The notes under the pieces: model-generated
What the model was told of the DNA's origin: nothing
Database searches by the model: none
The model's input: only the letters and a program-made list of their open reading frames with translations
Source of the DNA: Actinomycetota bacterium
GTDB taxonomy: Bacteria > Actinomycetota > Humimicrobiia > Hakubellales > JAMDDV01
Assembly (NCBI GenBank): GCA_023488455.1
Contig: JAMDDV010000045.1
Location: 52,705 to 116,704 of the forward strand
Direction: 5' to 3'
DNA: 64,000 nt
Translations under genes and position numbers: made by a program
Shown: piece after piece, positions 15,121-24,316 of the stretch
Layout: each line of letters opens with the position of its first letter
How positions within the stretch are numbered: position 1 is the stretch's first letter

Positions 15121-15585
15121 ATGCGCTTAAACATCAAGATTCTCTATGGTGTTATTGCTTTATATGATATTGCTTATCATGGGGATGGGGGACCATCCCA
15201 GATTAAAGACATATCCGAGCGGCAAAATATACCCAAGAGATTTCTGGAGCAGATTTTTTTTAAGCTGAAAAATGCAGGGCTACTTCTTAGCAAACGTGGA
15301 CCCAACGGTGGATATTACCTTCCCAGGCCATCTTCTGAGATCACTGTAATGGATATAGTCCGCATACTGGATAGCGGCATAAAGTTTTCCATCAATACTA
15401 ACTCGCGTTCGAAGAAAAAAGAGGGGATTTTCGATGGCGAGCTTGTGACTAATTCCATCTGGCAGAACGTTGCATCAGCTCTGTCTGATCAATTCTCTTC
15501 TATTACTCTTGCTGATATATGCGAGAAAGCTAAACAACTGAACGTTAAAAAGAATGTTGAGCATCGCTATGTCTATCATATTTAG
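15121..15585 (+). CDS. Rrf2-family transcriptional regulator (no cysteine cluster)
   Basis: 154-residue Rrf2 winged-helix protein: LNIKILYGVIALYDIAYHG at the start, IPKRFLEQIFFKLKNAG in the recognition region, and the wing KRGPNGGYYLPRP near residue 60. Unlike the regulator at 3329-3769 it has no cysteine trio, so it should not carry an Fe-S cluster. It resembles CymR/ligand-responsive Rrf2 members. It stands 38 bases upstream of the ornithine operon and is a strong candidate for its regulator. TTGACT at 15086-15091 may be part of its promoter. Confidence 0.85.
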   Translation: MRLNIKILYGVIALYDIAYHGDGGPSQIKDISERQNIPKRFLEQIFFKLKNAGLLLSKRGPNGGYYLPRPSSEITVMDIVRILDSGIKFSINTNSRSKKKEGIFDGELVTNSIWQNVASALSDQFSSITLADICEKAKQLNVKKNVEHRYVYHI

Positions 15586-15623
15586 TGATGTACATCCTTT
15601 CATAAATTTTTAAGAGGTATGCA

Positions 15624-16649
15624 TTGCGAAGTCTAAAGGTGGTGCAATGGGGACTGGGAGCAATGGGTAGCATGATGGCCAGACTGGTTACAGAAAAAGA
15701 GAGTTTAGACCTGGTTGGCGCAGTGGCAAGTAGAAAAGAAAAGATAGGTCAGGATGTCGGCCTGACTATAGGTCTTGGGCATGAGGTCGGAATCCAGGTC
15801 AAGGATAATATAGTGGATGCAATAATGGACAGCAAGCCCGATGTGGTTCTTCATGCACGGAACTCGTTTCTGTCAGAAGCATCACCGGAGATCAAACAGA
15901 GCATAAAGCATAATGTTAATGTAATAACAATTGCTGAGGAGTTAGCTTTTCCATGGGCGACCAACATAGAGGAGTCCAGAGAATTGGATAACATGGCAAA
16001 GAATCACGGTGTGACGGTTTTTGGAACAGGAATAAACCCGGGATTTGTGCTCGATCTTTTAGTTGTGATGCTCACCGGGATCTCAGCACGGGTTAAGAAA
16101 ATTGAAGCAAAAAGGATTAACGATCTTTCATCCTATGGTCCTACCGTGATGCGGACTCAAGGGGTAGGTACTACACCTGAAGAATTTCAGGTGGGCATAA
16201 AGGATGGAAGCATAGTTGGTCATGTGGGATTTGTCCAGTCAACGCATATGATCGCCAGGGCTCTTAACTGGAGCCTTGATGAGGTGGTGGAAACGAGGGA
16301 GCCGATCATCTCTAATGTTTTGCGTAAGACTGAATTCGTAAAAGTTAAACCCGGAATGGTTGCTGGTTGCAGACATATAGCATTTGGAAAGGTTAGGGGT
16401 GAGACCAGGATAGTTCTTGAACATCCCCAGCAGATTCACCCCGAACTTGAGGGTGTCGATACTGGTGACTATATCAGGATAGCCGGTGAGCCAGATATAA
16501 GTTTGCAGATAGTTCCTGAGATACCTGGGGGTATTGGTACTGTTGCGATTGCAGTGAACATGATTCCTTTTGTCTGTGAGGCCAAACCCGGTCTTTTGTC
16601 TGCGCTGGATTTTCCAGTTCCCAGGTCTTTGAAATGCATTGGGGATTGA
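15624..16649 (+). CDS. ord: 2,4-diaminopentanoate dehydrogenase
   Basis: 341-residue NAD(P)-dependent dehydrogenase. It deaminates (2R,4S)-2,4-diaminopentanoate to 2-amino-4-oxopentanoate in oxidative ornithine fermentation. The N-terminal Rossmann motif is VVQWGLGAMGSMMARLV; the middle has FGTGINPGFVLDLL. Length and sequence fit the Ord family, related to dihydrodipicolinate reductase. The start is TTG 15624, six bases after AAGAGGT. It is first in the run ord-ortA-ortB-oraS-oraE, which makes the assignment firm. Confidence 0.92.
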   Translation: MRSLKVVQWGLGAMGSMMARLVTEKESLDLVGAVASRKEKIGQDVGLTIGLGHEVGIQVKDNIVDAIMDSKPDVVLHARNSFLSEASPEIKQSIKHNVNVITIAEELAFPWATNIEESRELDNMAKNHGVTVFGTGINPGFVLDLLVVMLTGISARVKKIEAKRINDLSSYGPTVMRTQGVGTTPEEFQVGIKDGSIVGHVGFVQSTHMIARALNWSLDEVVETREPIISNVLRKTEFVKVKPGMVAGCRHIAFGKVRGETRIVLEHPQQIHPELEGVDTGDYIRIAGEPDISLQIVPEIPGGIGTVAIAVNMIPFVCEAKPGLLSALDFPVPRSLKCIGD

Positions 16650-16651
16650 GC

Positions 16652-16963
16652 TTGGTTAAAAAGGGCCAGTGGGTACAGATTCATCGCATAATACTTACTC
16701 CAGAGGATAGAGCGCCACAAGTTCCTGATGATACGAAATCAGTGCCCTATGAGATGCGAACAAAGGGATTTCTCTTGGATGATGCTCAGATCGGCGATGA
16801 AGTAGAAATTTTGAGTTTTACCGGGAGGGTACTGAAGGGAAAGCTACTAACCGTTAATCCTCCATATAGCCATGATTTTGGTAGTCCCGTGGAGGAGCTG
16901 CTCGCTGCCGGGAAAGAGCTCAGGGATATGCTGGAGAGGGCGAGCAGCAATGAGGCATTCTGA
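16652..16963 (+). CDS. ortA: 2-amino-4-oxopentanoate thiolase, alpha (small) subunit
   Basis: 103-residue small subunit of the CoA-dependent thiolase that splits 2-amino-4-oxopentanoate into acetyl-CoA and D-alanine with OrtB. The family sequence begins GQWVQIHRIILTPEDRAP; then YEMRTKGFLL and an SH3-like strand set (VEILSFTGRVLKGKL). I prefer TTG 16652, seven bases past a GGGGA element. An ATG at 16634 would overlap ord and add residues not usual in the family. It overlaps the probable ortB start by 14 bases. Confidence 0.88.
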   Translation: MVKKGQWVQIHRIILTPEDRAPQVPDDTKSVPYEMRTKGFLLDDAQIGDEVEILSFTGRVLKGKLLTVNPPYSHDFGSPVEELLAAGKELRDMLERASSNEAF

Positions 16964-18359
16964 TTACTCCTGTGCGATGGGAAGAAAGAGCGAGATTGTA
17001 AAGAGATCGACTGGTATAGATTTTTCGAAATATGATCGAAGCCCGATTTCATTTGACTACGATCTCATGATGAGTGAGGTTGGGTATTCAATTGATGAAA
17101 CGATTGAAATTCAAAAGAACACCAATGTGGGCAATACACCACTGGTTGAGTGCAGGAATATTACCAGGCTTGTAAGGACGATTTCGCAGCCAGGAAACGG
17201 AGCGAGGATCTTCATAAAGGATGAAGCGGCGAATCCATCTGGTAGCTTTAAGGATAGGCGTGCATCACTCTCTGTATTTCATGCAAAAAGATCAGGATAT
17301 GAAGGTGTCATCTCGGCAACCAGCGGAAACTACGGTGCAGCCGTCGCCTCGCAGGTCAATAAGTATGGTCTTAAAGCCATAATATTACAGGAGGTTTTTG
17401 ACAGTAGAGGTGTCGGTCAGCCAGAAATCCTGGAGAAGGGTCGTGCCTGTGAGGCCTATGGAGCAGAAGTGCACCAGATGAGCGTCGGGCCGGAACTCTT
17501 TTATTATTCTTTACTCCTGTTGGAGGAGACGGGCTACTTCAACGCCTCTCTGTATACTCCTTTTAGCGTTACCGGAATTGAGACGCTTGGATATGAGATT
17601 GCAAATGAAATACATGAACTGTGCGACAGGTTTCCCGATGTTGTTCTGGTTACCCATGCGGGTGGCGGGAATGTTACGGGCACTGCGCGAGGACTGGCAA
17701 AAGCAGGAGCGAAAGAAACCCAGGTGGTCGCGGTCTCGGTCGATTTAAGAGGTTTACACATGGCAAGCGATGGGGACTTTAACAGGAAATCGTTTACTAC
17801 CGGCCACACTGGATTTGGGCTTCCGTTTGCTACGTGGCCGGACAGAAGCGATGTCCCGCGCAACGCAGCCAGAAGCTTGCGGTTTATGGATAGATATGTC
17901 TTGATTTCGCAAGGAGAAGTTTTCTACGCTACCGAGATGCTGGCACAGCTGGAGGGTTTGCAGCGCGGACCTGCTGGTAACACGTCACTTGCAGCCGCGA
18001 TCCCAATTGCAAGCCAGATGCCAAGCGATAGCATTGTAGTTGTTCAAGAGACGGAATATACAGGTGCCGGTAAGCACCCATATTCGCAGTTGACGTTTGC
18101 GCGTAAGAATGGAATCGAAGTTAGTAGGGGAAATCCTTCCGAAAACATCCCCGGAAAAAGAATAGTAATTCCAGAAAACCCTCAGCAGATACGCGTGGTG
18201 GACGTGGATTTGAATGAAGTAAAAAAAGCTTATATAAAAAATGCTGTTTCCAGAAATCCTGGCTATGAATTTAGGGATTTTGACATAAGGTTCATCGCTG
18301 ATGATATCAAGGAAACAGAAGAGTTTGTTAGGGGAGTCCTTGACGAGCTGGAGGTGTAG
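16950..18359 (+). CDS. ortB: 2-amino-4-oxopentanoate thiolase, beta (PLP) subunit
   Basis: 469-residue PLP-dependent subunit of the OrtAB thiolase, a fold type II relative of threonine synthase. The PLP lysine lies in NPSGSFKDRRAS (about residue 95). The phosphate/nucleophile pocket is SATSGNYGAAVASQ near 118, and a glycine-rich loop THAGGGNVTG near 235 follows. ATG 16950 overlaps the ortA stop; ATG 16977 is an alternative. Neighbours on both sides are the remaining pathway genes, so the role is firm. Confidence 0.92.
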   Translation: MRHSDYSCAMGRKSEIVKRSTGIDFSKYDRSPISFDYDLMMSEVGYSIDETIEIQKNTNVGNTPLVECRNITRLVRTISQPGNGARIFIKDEAANPSGSFKDRRASLSVFHAKRSGYEGVISATSGNYGAAVASQVNKYGLKAIILQEVFDSRGVGQPEILEKGRACEAYGAEVHQMSVGPELFYYSLLLLEETGYFNASLYTPFSVTGIETLGYEIANEIHELCDRFPDVVLVTHAGGGNVTGTARGLAKAGAKETQVVAVSVDLRGLHMASDGDFNRKSFTTGHTGFGLPFATWPDRSDVPRNAARSLRFMDRYVLISQGEVFYATEMLAQLEGLQRGPAGNTSLAAAIPIASQMPSDSIVVVQETEYTGAGKHPYSQLTFARKNGIEVSRGNPSENIPGKRIVIPENPQQIRVVDVDLNEVKKAYIKNAVSRNPGYEFRDFDIRFIADDIKETEEFVRGVLDELEV

Positions 18360-18722
18360 TTGCCGAGAGAAGATGATTATCTTGAGAGAAGAAAAAGGAT
18401 AGCAAACTTCACTAATGGGGAACTGGAGAAAAGATTTTGGGAGCTTGCAAATATGCTTGTATATCCACTGATAGAACTTGCGAGAACTCACACATCACCT
18501 TCAATTGAGCGTTCGGTGCTTCTCCGCATGGGGTTTAGCTCGCTTGAAGCAAAAGCAATAGTTGATAGGATTTCCGAGTTCGAGCTGCTTGGAAAAGGCG
18601 CTGGTAATGTAGTTTTAAGATTGGCAAAGTCGCTTGATATCAGTTATCTGGTTGCTGGTAGAAGGTTGGCAAGCGGTGAGCTTATCGAGGAGGCGGAAAA
18701 TCTCTGGAGCAAAGGTGGATAA
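18360..18722 (+). CDS. oraS: D-ornithine 4,5-aminomutase, S subunit
   Basis: 120-residue small subunit of the adenosylcobalamin- and PLP-dependent aminomutase that turns D-ornithine into (2R,4S)-2,4-diaminopentanoate. The visible family sequence is RRKRIANFTNGELEKRFWEL and TSPSIERSVLLRMGFSS. Its TTG start abuts the ortB stop, with GGAGGTG just before. It overlaps the oraE start by eight bases, so the two subunits should be translationally coupled. Confidence 0.93.
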   Translation: MPREDDYLERRKRIANFTNGELEKRFWELANMLVYPLIELARTHTSPSIERSVLLRMGFSSLEAKAIVDRISEFELLGKGAGNVVLRLAKSLDISYLVAGRRLASGELIEEAENLWSKGG

Positions 18723-20910
18723 GTTAAGAGAATCAGAGAAGATCGATATAGCTGGGATATTAAAGAATTTAGAATCCTATAGACCCAAACGAATGGGCTG
18801 GACGTGGCGAAAGAAGTTACCACCCGGTACACAAATTGGAGATTTTAAGTATAACCAGATATCCGCATCCCTCCTTCAGGGTGCTGGTCTTCCTGCAGCC
18901 AAACATTTTGATGGAATCGATCCTCAACCGGACTGCGTGATAACGACTGAGATAGCATCCGGACGGTTTGAGGACGATTTGAGAAGGATACGCATGGCTG
19001 TTTATCATGGTGCCGATCACATCATGGTGATCAGGACAGCGGGGCAGAGCCATATCGATGGATTGATGGAGGGCACTCCAGAGGGAGTAGGGGGTGTCCC
19101 AATAACGAGAAAACAGATACGCGCAACCAGGAAAGCACTTGATTTATTTGAAGAGGAGGTCGGCAGGCTCATAAATTTTCACAGTTATGTTAGCGGAGTT
19201 GCAGGTCCCGAGATAGCTGTTCTGTTCGCGGAGGAAGGGGTCAACGGTGCACATCAGGATCCACAGTACAATGTACTGTACAGAAATATAAATATGGTCA
19301 GATCTTTCGTAGATGCTGCAGAGGCGAAGACGTTAATGTACCATGCTGATATGCTACAGATAGATGGCGCACATAACGCAAATGCCACGGCAAGGTTCGC
19401 CTGGAAGGTGACACCTGAACTGCTGGTGCAGCATGCCATAAATTGTGCGTATTCACTTGGGGTAGGGATGAAAAAAGAGAACATTGCCCTTTCGACCGTA
19501 CCGCCAACAGCTCCCCCTGCGCCATGTATAAGGATGGATCTTCCATATGCGGTTGCACTGCGTGACCTGTTCAAGGGCTTTAAGTTCAGATCTCAGATGA
19601 ATACCAGGTATATGGGGTCGTGTTTCCGTGAAAATACGGTCACCCATACATTGAATGTGCTGATCTCTCGTCTTACGAGCGCTGATGTCCAGTCCACGAT
19701 AACGCCCGATGAGGGTAGAAATGTTCCATGGCATTATAACAGTATTCACGGAATAAACACCGCCAAACAGGCTCTGATTGGATTGGATGGGATACGGGAT
19801 CTGGTTGAATTAAAAAATTATGGTTTTCTCAAGAAAAAAGTCAGGGAGATCAAGGAGAGAGCAGTCCTCTTCATGGAGGAGATGATCGAGTTGGGTGGAT
19901 ACTTCAGCTCAGTCGAAAGAGGTTTTTTTGTCGATTCTGGCTATTATCCTGAAGGAGTTGGTGATGGTATCGAGCGATTTATAAATGAGGGCCAGGGAGC
20001 TGGAAGCTGCGTAGAGCGTGATGAGGACTATTTTGCACCAGTGTGTGCGCATTTTGGATATAACAATGTGCCAGGTGATCTGAAAGAACCGTGCGATGTG
20101 ATAGGAGGTTGCACTCTTTGTGACCCGGACAAGATCGTTTACATTGATGAACTGGATGAAGAAGATAACGTTGAGAAGAGGCTTGAGAAGACTGAATTTT
20201 ATAGAGAAAAGGACCTCTTAAGGCCAGAGGTTGAGTTTACTGGTGATGGAATAATAAATATTTCTTTCTTTTTCCCAACGGATGAGTCCACCGCAGAGTG
20301 TGCTGCTATTGAGATTGCGAAGCGCTTTGGCCTTGAGGATGTTCAGGTTATCCATAAGCAGATTATGCACCCCGCTGGGGGCACGTATTGTGAAGTGCGG
20401 GGCAGGGTCATGTTTGACATTAAAAAGAGTGATCTGAATATTCCCGTTTCCAGGCCTAACCTTGACCCTTCGTATATTCGCCAGAAAGTAAGAGAATGGG
20501 GGCTGAAGACTGTTGCTGCTACAGTGGGAGAGGATGAACATTCCGTAGGAATCAGGGAGATCCTGGATATAAAACATGGTGGTCTGGAGGCATTCGGGTT
20601 TAAGAACAAGTATCTGGGCACGTCAGTTTCAGTTGAGAAACTGTTTGATGCTGCCGTTGAGTACGACGCAGATGTTGTGTTGATAAGCACCATAATCACG
20701 CATAAGGATATTCACCGAATCAATATACGCAGGATAAACAATATCGCAATTGAAAAAGGGGTACGCAAAAGGATGCTGTTGATCTGTGGGGGAACACAGA
20801 TAACTGACGACATGGCAAGGGAGGAGGGACTGGATGCGGGCTTTGGTAGGGGAACTAATGGGATAGATGTAGCGTCATTTATAGTGAGGGAATTAGAGAA
20901 GAGAAGATGA
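18715..20910 (+). CDS. oraE: D-ornithine 4,5-aminomutase, E (catalytic) subunit
   Basis: 731-residue catalytic subunit. The large TIM-barrel part includes YHGADHIMVIRTAGQSHIDG (about residues 98-117). The C-terminal Rossmann domain holds the cobalamin motif D-x-H-x-x-G in GEDEHSVGIREI (about residue 605), followed by VLISTIITHKDIH. GTG 18715 follows GGAG (18706-18709) and gives the usual family N-terminus; the longer open frame from 18634 lies inside oraS. Ornithine racemase and the MutL-like reactivating factor often found with this cluster are not present here. Confidence 0.95.
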   Translation: MDKLRESEKIDIAGILKNLESYRPKRMGWTWRKKLPPGTQIGDFKYNQISASLLQGAGLPAAKHFDGIDPQPDCVITTEIASGRFEDDLRRIRMAVYHGADHIMVIRTAGQSHIDGLMEGTPEGVGGVPITRKQIRATRKALDLFEEEVGRLINFHSYVSGVAGPEIAVLFAEEGVNGAHQDPQYNVLYRNINMVRSFVDAAEAKTLMYHADMLQIDGAHNANATARFAWKVTPELLVQHAINCAYSLGVGMKKENIALSTVPPTAPPAPCIRMDLPYAVALRDLFKGFKFRSQMNTRYMGSCFRENTVTHTLNVLISRLTSADVQSTITPDEGRNVPWHYNSIHGINTAKQALIGLDGIRDLVELKNYGFLKKKVREIKERAVLFMEEMIELGGYFSSVERGFFVDSGYYPEGVGDGIERFINEGQGAGSCVERDEDYFAPVCAHFGYNNVPGDLKEPCDVIGGCTLCDPDKIVYIDELDEEDNVEKRLEKTEFYREKDLLRPEVEFTGDGIINISFFFPTDESTAECAAIEIAKRFGLEDVQVIHKQIMHPAGGTYCEVRGRVMFDIKKSDLNIPVSRPNLDPSYIRQKVREWGLKTVAATVGEDEHSVGIREILDIKHGGLEAFGFKNKYLGTSVSVEKLFDAAVEYDADVVLISTIITHKDIHRINIRRINNIAIEKGVRKRMLLICGGTQITDDMAREEGLDAGFGRGTNGIDVASFIVRELEKRR

Positions 20911-22175
20911 GCACGCTTTCAAGAGAAGTTGAGACTCAGGTCAGAAAGATCGGTTCGGCTGATATTGTTGTGGGCATCCCAAGCTATAATAATTCACGAA
21001 CCATCGCTCGGGTCGTTGAGGTGATGGCCAGTGGTCTGAAGAAGTACTTTCCTGAGCTGAAGTCCGTGGTAATAAATTCAGATGGGGCTTCAATAGATTC
21101 TACAACCTATAAATTCATGAGTTCGCATACCCCAAAGGGGATTATAAAGCTCGCGATCAATTACAGTGGCCCATCTGGCAAAGGAAGTGCCCTTAAAACT
21201 ATTTTTGAAATCGCAAAGCTGCTGGGCGCTCACATTTGTGTTGTCACTGATGCGGATTCGAGGAGCATTACGCCGGAGTGGGCAAATCAGCTCATAAGTC
21301 CTGTCTATTATCATAATTTTGGGTTCGTGACCCCTCTTTACCTGCGTGATAAGCACGATGCTACGATAACAAATAGCCTTGTATACCCGATGACGACAGC
21401 TCTGTACGGGTTGCGCATAAGACAGCCAATTGGTGGAGACTTTGCGTTCTCAAATGGGTTTTTACAGGTCTTGAATCAGGAATTCTACTGGGATATGTTC
21501 CCAGATATATACAAATTTGGTGTCGATATCTGGATGACTACGACAGCGATATGCGAGGGATTCAGGATATGCCAGACTGCGTTGGGGACCAAGATACACG
21601 ATCAGAAGTCACCTGGCACAGATCTTGCGAGCATGTTCAAGCAGGTAGTGGGCACGTTATTTGAACTGGTCAGGTATTACCCGCATAAATGGAAGATAGT
21701 TAAGTATTCCAGGGAGGTTGAAATTTTTGGTGATTACCAGTTTACAGAAGTTGAGGATGTTCATATCGATCCGGTAGATCTGTGCAGGACATTTTCGGAA
21801 GCTCAGGTGGAGAATTTTGAGTTATGGGAGAAGGTGCTTTCTCCTGATATTTTCAAAGAAATTAACAGGCTGGCAGCTTGCAGCTTTGAGGATTTCAAGC
21901 TTCCTGCGGATCTCTGGGCGAAGCTGGTTTATGACTTCGCTTCCTTTTATGCGTTTAACAAAGAATTTGATTCATCACTGCTGCTCGAGAACATGGTTCC
22001 ACTCTATCTTGGAAGAGTTGCATCCTCAGTAAAAGAGATGTCGCTTATTTCTGATGAGTTAGCTGACTGTTTTGTCCAGGGGATATCAAATACCTTTGAG
22101 CGCTTGAAAAGTCACCTGTTGAAAAGATGGGAAATTTTATCTGAAAAAACAAGAGGGGAAGATCAAAGCTCTTAG
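20907..22175 (+). CDS. Glycosyltransferase, GT-A fold (GT2/GT81-like), 422 aa
   Basis: Cytosolic nucleotide-sugar transferase. The N-terminal GT-A fold has VVGIPSYNNSRTIARVVEVM, the donor-binding VINSDGAS, and the metal-binding DAD motif in VVTDADSRSITPEW (about residue 113). RIRQPIGGDFAFSNGF near 170 resembles glucosyl-3-phosphoglycerate and mannosylglycerate synthases. The C-terminal 150 residues are helical. The start codon overlaps the oraE stop (ATGA), so it is expressed with ornithine fermentation genes, an unusual pairing. A compatible-solute or polysaccharide role is possible. The acceptor is not known. Confidence 0.8.
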   Translation: MSTLSREVETQVRKIGSADIVVGIPSYNNSRTIARVVEVMASGLKKYFPELKSVVINSDGASIDSTTYKFMSSHTPKGIIKLAINYSGPSGKGSALKTIFEIAKLLGAHICVVTDADSRSITPEWANQLISPVYYHNFGFVTPLYLRDKHDATITNSLVYPMTTALYGLRIRQPIGGDFAFSNGFLQVLNQEFYWDMFPDIYKFGVDIWMTTTAICEGFRICQTALGTKIHDQKSPGTDLASMFKQVVGTLFELVRYYPHKWKIVKYSREVEIFGDYQFTEVEDVHIDPVDLCRTFSEAQVENFELWEKVLSPDIFKEINRLAACSFEDFKLPADLWAKLVYDFASFYAFNKEFDSSLLLENMVPLYLGRVASSVKEMSLISDELADCFVQGISNTFERLKSHLLKRWEILSEKTRGEDQSS

Positions 22176-22183
22176 CTAGATGC

Positions 22184-23296
22184 TTACTTTGATGATATAT
22201 TGTACTTAAAGTTGCTTGAATGATTGTAGTATTTTTTCATCCGTCTTCTCTCAAGGAGGTCGACAAAAGCCTCGATCCTGGTCAGGAAACCCGCCTCTCC
22301 TGAGTGTTCGTCAATCGGCAAATTTAATATTGGGATGTCATAATCTCTTGCAACCGATTCAAATGCGCTGCGCGCAATGAGCTGTGGCATACATGTGAAA
22401 GGATAGATGTGAATTATACCGTCGAAACCGTCCTGAGCGCATTTTATTGCGTAACCTATCGAATGTTGATCCTTTCCGGCAGTCGGGTATTTAAGATAAG
22501 GTTTTGCCATTGCTCTTATTTTTTTATCCTTGAAATCCAGCCGGACAAGGTATTTAAGCCATTCATAAAGGCTAAGCGGCCTAAACATATAGACACCCAT
22601 TTCACCTAATCTCTCTTCAATATTAAAGTTTACGTTTTTTTCGAGAACCATGTATATTTCTCCAACGATTGCTATCTTGATCGGATTTTTTGACGTATCG
22701 ACATCTATCTGGGAAAAGTTCTCGTAGATCATCTTCCGTGCCTTCTTCATCTCTTCAAGAGTCTTTGAATCTTTTACGAGCTTTAGACACCTGTTCATCA
22801 CGCGGGTTGTCTCTCCTTTGACTCTTTCATAACATCTTGTTTCAGCAGCAAGTTTTTCAATTATATAAACGCTCTTGGACTTGCTTACGAGTGCTCGAAT
22901 TGCAGATCGTATACGAGCCCAGAACTCCTTCTCGCCGAATATTTCCTTAAGTCTCGTGAACACTTTCGAGAGGCTGATCTGGTTAAACATTATCATATCA
23001 AAATCGTACCCAAGGCTTTTCAGTATTCTTTCCTGTTGCTCGCCGTAGTAGTTGAAGCGACAGGGGCCCACACCGTTTATCATCGCTAAGGTTTTAGCAC
23101 CTTTTTCAAGAGCGTTAATAAAATCGCCCACGTTCACTTTAAATGGAAAGCAGATGAACTCGGGAGAATATTTGCTTCCAAGCATTATAGTTTTTTTGTT
23201 TGGAAAGTCAGGAATTACGGACTCCCAGCCAAATGCACTGATGAAAGCGTCGAATGCTATATAGGAATTACCCATATGTGGGAAGGCGATCTTCAT
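22184..23296 (-). CDS. 2-hydroxyacyl-CoA dehydratase D-component-like protein (HgdB/BcrC family), 370 aa
   Basis: Member of the family of [4Fe-4S] proteins activated by HgdC/BadF-type ATPases. Cysteine motifs that usually hold the cluster are visible: EFICFPFKVNVGD near residue 48, NGVGPCRFNYYGEQQ near 76, and IYPFTCMPQLIARSA near 300. The C-terminus has LPIDEHSGEAGFLTRIEAF. It overlaps the paralogous gene upstream (23293-24294) by four bases. The substrate is unknown. Stand-alone members of this subfamily are annotated only as activase-related, and a true hydroxyacyl-CoA dehydratase beta subunit is not visible. Confidence 0.8.
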   Translation of the reverse strand: MKIAFPHMGNSYIAFDAFISAFGWESVIPDFPNKKTIMLGSKYSPEFICFPFKVNVGDFINALEKGAKTLAMINGVGPCRFNYYGEQQERILKSLGYDFDMIMFNQISLSKVFTRLKEIFGEKEFWARIRSAIRALVSKSKSVYIIEKLAAETRCYERVKGETTRVMNRCLKLVKDSKTLEEMKKARKMIYENFSQIDVDTSKNPIKIAIVGEIYMVLEKNVNFNIEERLGEMGVYMFRPLSLYEWLKYLVRLDFKDKKIRAMAKPYLKYPTAGKDQHSIGYAIKCAQDGFDGIIHIYPFTCMPQLIARSAFESVARDYDIPILNLPIDEHSGEAGFLTRIEAFVDLLERRRMKKYYNHSSNFKYNISSK

Positions 23297-24294
23297 GATA
23301 TTTTCACCTTCCTTCTTCTTATCATATCGGCAAAGGCTTCAAGCCTTGTGATTATCCCTGCTTCACCGGTGTGTTCATCGATTATGAGGTGAAGGGTGAT
23401 TTTATCCCTGTGTTCTTTAGCCGCTCTTATTATCGCATCACCTATTAAAGCAGCCGGGCCACAGCCAAAGCTTGCGATGTAAATAAGCCCGAACACATTG
23501 GGATCTTTTAACAGGGTGGCTGCAGCGCCTAATATCTCCTTTTCATATGTCCAGTGCATCCAATTTATGATGTCCCGGTAATTGCTTATCGCAGTATCTT
23601 CTTTAATCATCTCAGCGGTGATGACATCAAAATCCATCGAAATTAATTTGGAGATAAGATTCATGCTTATTAGAGAGTCGTATATTATATAAGGGTGTCC
23701 AATGAGGCCAATCTTTGGTACCGTGTTTGAATTATCTTCATCTTTTTTCTCGGTTTCAAAATCCATATCCATCTTCTGAAATTTATCAAGCAAGTTCTTT
23801 GCTGATATTGCGCGCTCCTTGAATCTGCAAAAATCTTCTTGTGCTAAGAGGGATAAATTGAGTGCTTCTTCGATCCTATTCTTTTTTATTCTAAGCTCCA
23901 GACCCACTTCTAGGTAAGATTCAACCATTGGCTGTGTATAGAGGGATATATAGGGGCTTATTATTGTTGGTACTCTATGGTTTCCCAGTGTATTTAACAT
24001 TACGTCAGGAGCTGCTACAAATCTTGGACATGTAAAACTTTTCTTCTCCTCAACGCTTCTAATTCTTGGGATGAAGAGATACTCAACCTTATCAACTAAT
24101 TCAATGACGTGGCCGGTAAATGCTTTGAACGGTAGGCACACTTCATCAAGGGAATTTCTGATTCCAGTGTCCAGGATTTTTTTATTCGTGGGTCTTGATA
24201 CGACAACTTGGTAGCCTAGTTCTTCAAAAAATGTGATCCACATTGGATAATATTTGTAATATAAAAGCCCTCTGGGGATTCCGATTCTCTGCAT
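23293..24294 (-). CDS. DUF2229/HgdB-like acyl-CoA dehydratase-related protein, 333 aa
   Basis: N-terminal motif RIGIPRGLLYYKYYPMW is the hallmark of DUF2229, normally found inside very large activase fusion proteins. Cluster-type cysteines are in DEVCLPFKAFTGH (about residue 51) and FGCGPAALIGD (about residue 275). It ends with HLIIDEHTGEAGIITRLEAF, parallel to the tail of the next gene, showing that the two are paralogues. It lies 22 bases downstream of the activase gene and overlaps the next gene by four bases. Function beyond family is unknown. Confidence 0.8.
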   Translation of the reverse strand: MQRIGIPRGLLYYKYYPMWITFFEELGYQVVVSRPTNKKILDTGIRNSLDEVCLPFKAFTGHVIELVDKVEYLFIPRIRSVEEKKSFTCPRFVAAPDVMLNTLGNHRVPTIISPYISLYTQPMVESYLEVGLELRIKKNRIEEALNLSLLAQEDFCRFKERAISAKNLLDKFQKMDMDFETEKKDEDNSNTVPKIGLIGHPYIIYDSLISMNLISKLISMDFDVITAEMIKEDTAISNYRDIINWMHWTYEKEILGAAATLLKDPNVFGLIYIASFGCGPAALIGDAIIRAAKEHRDKITLHLIIDEHTGEAGIITRLEAFADMIRRRKVKIS

Positions 24295-24316
24295 CTTGGC
24301 TATGTGGCCTTACTTA

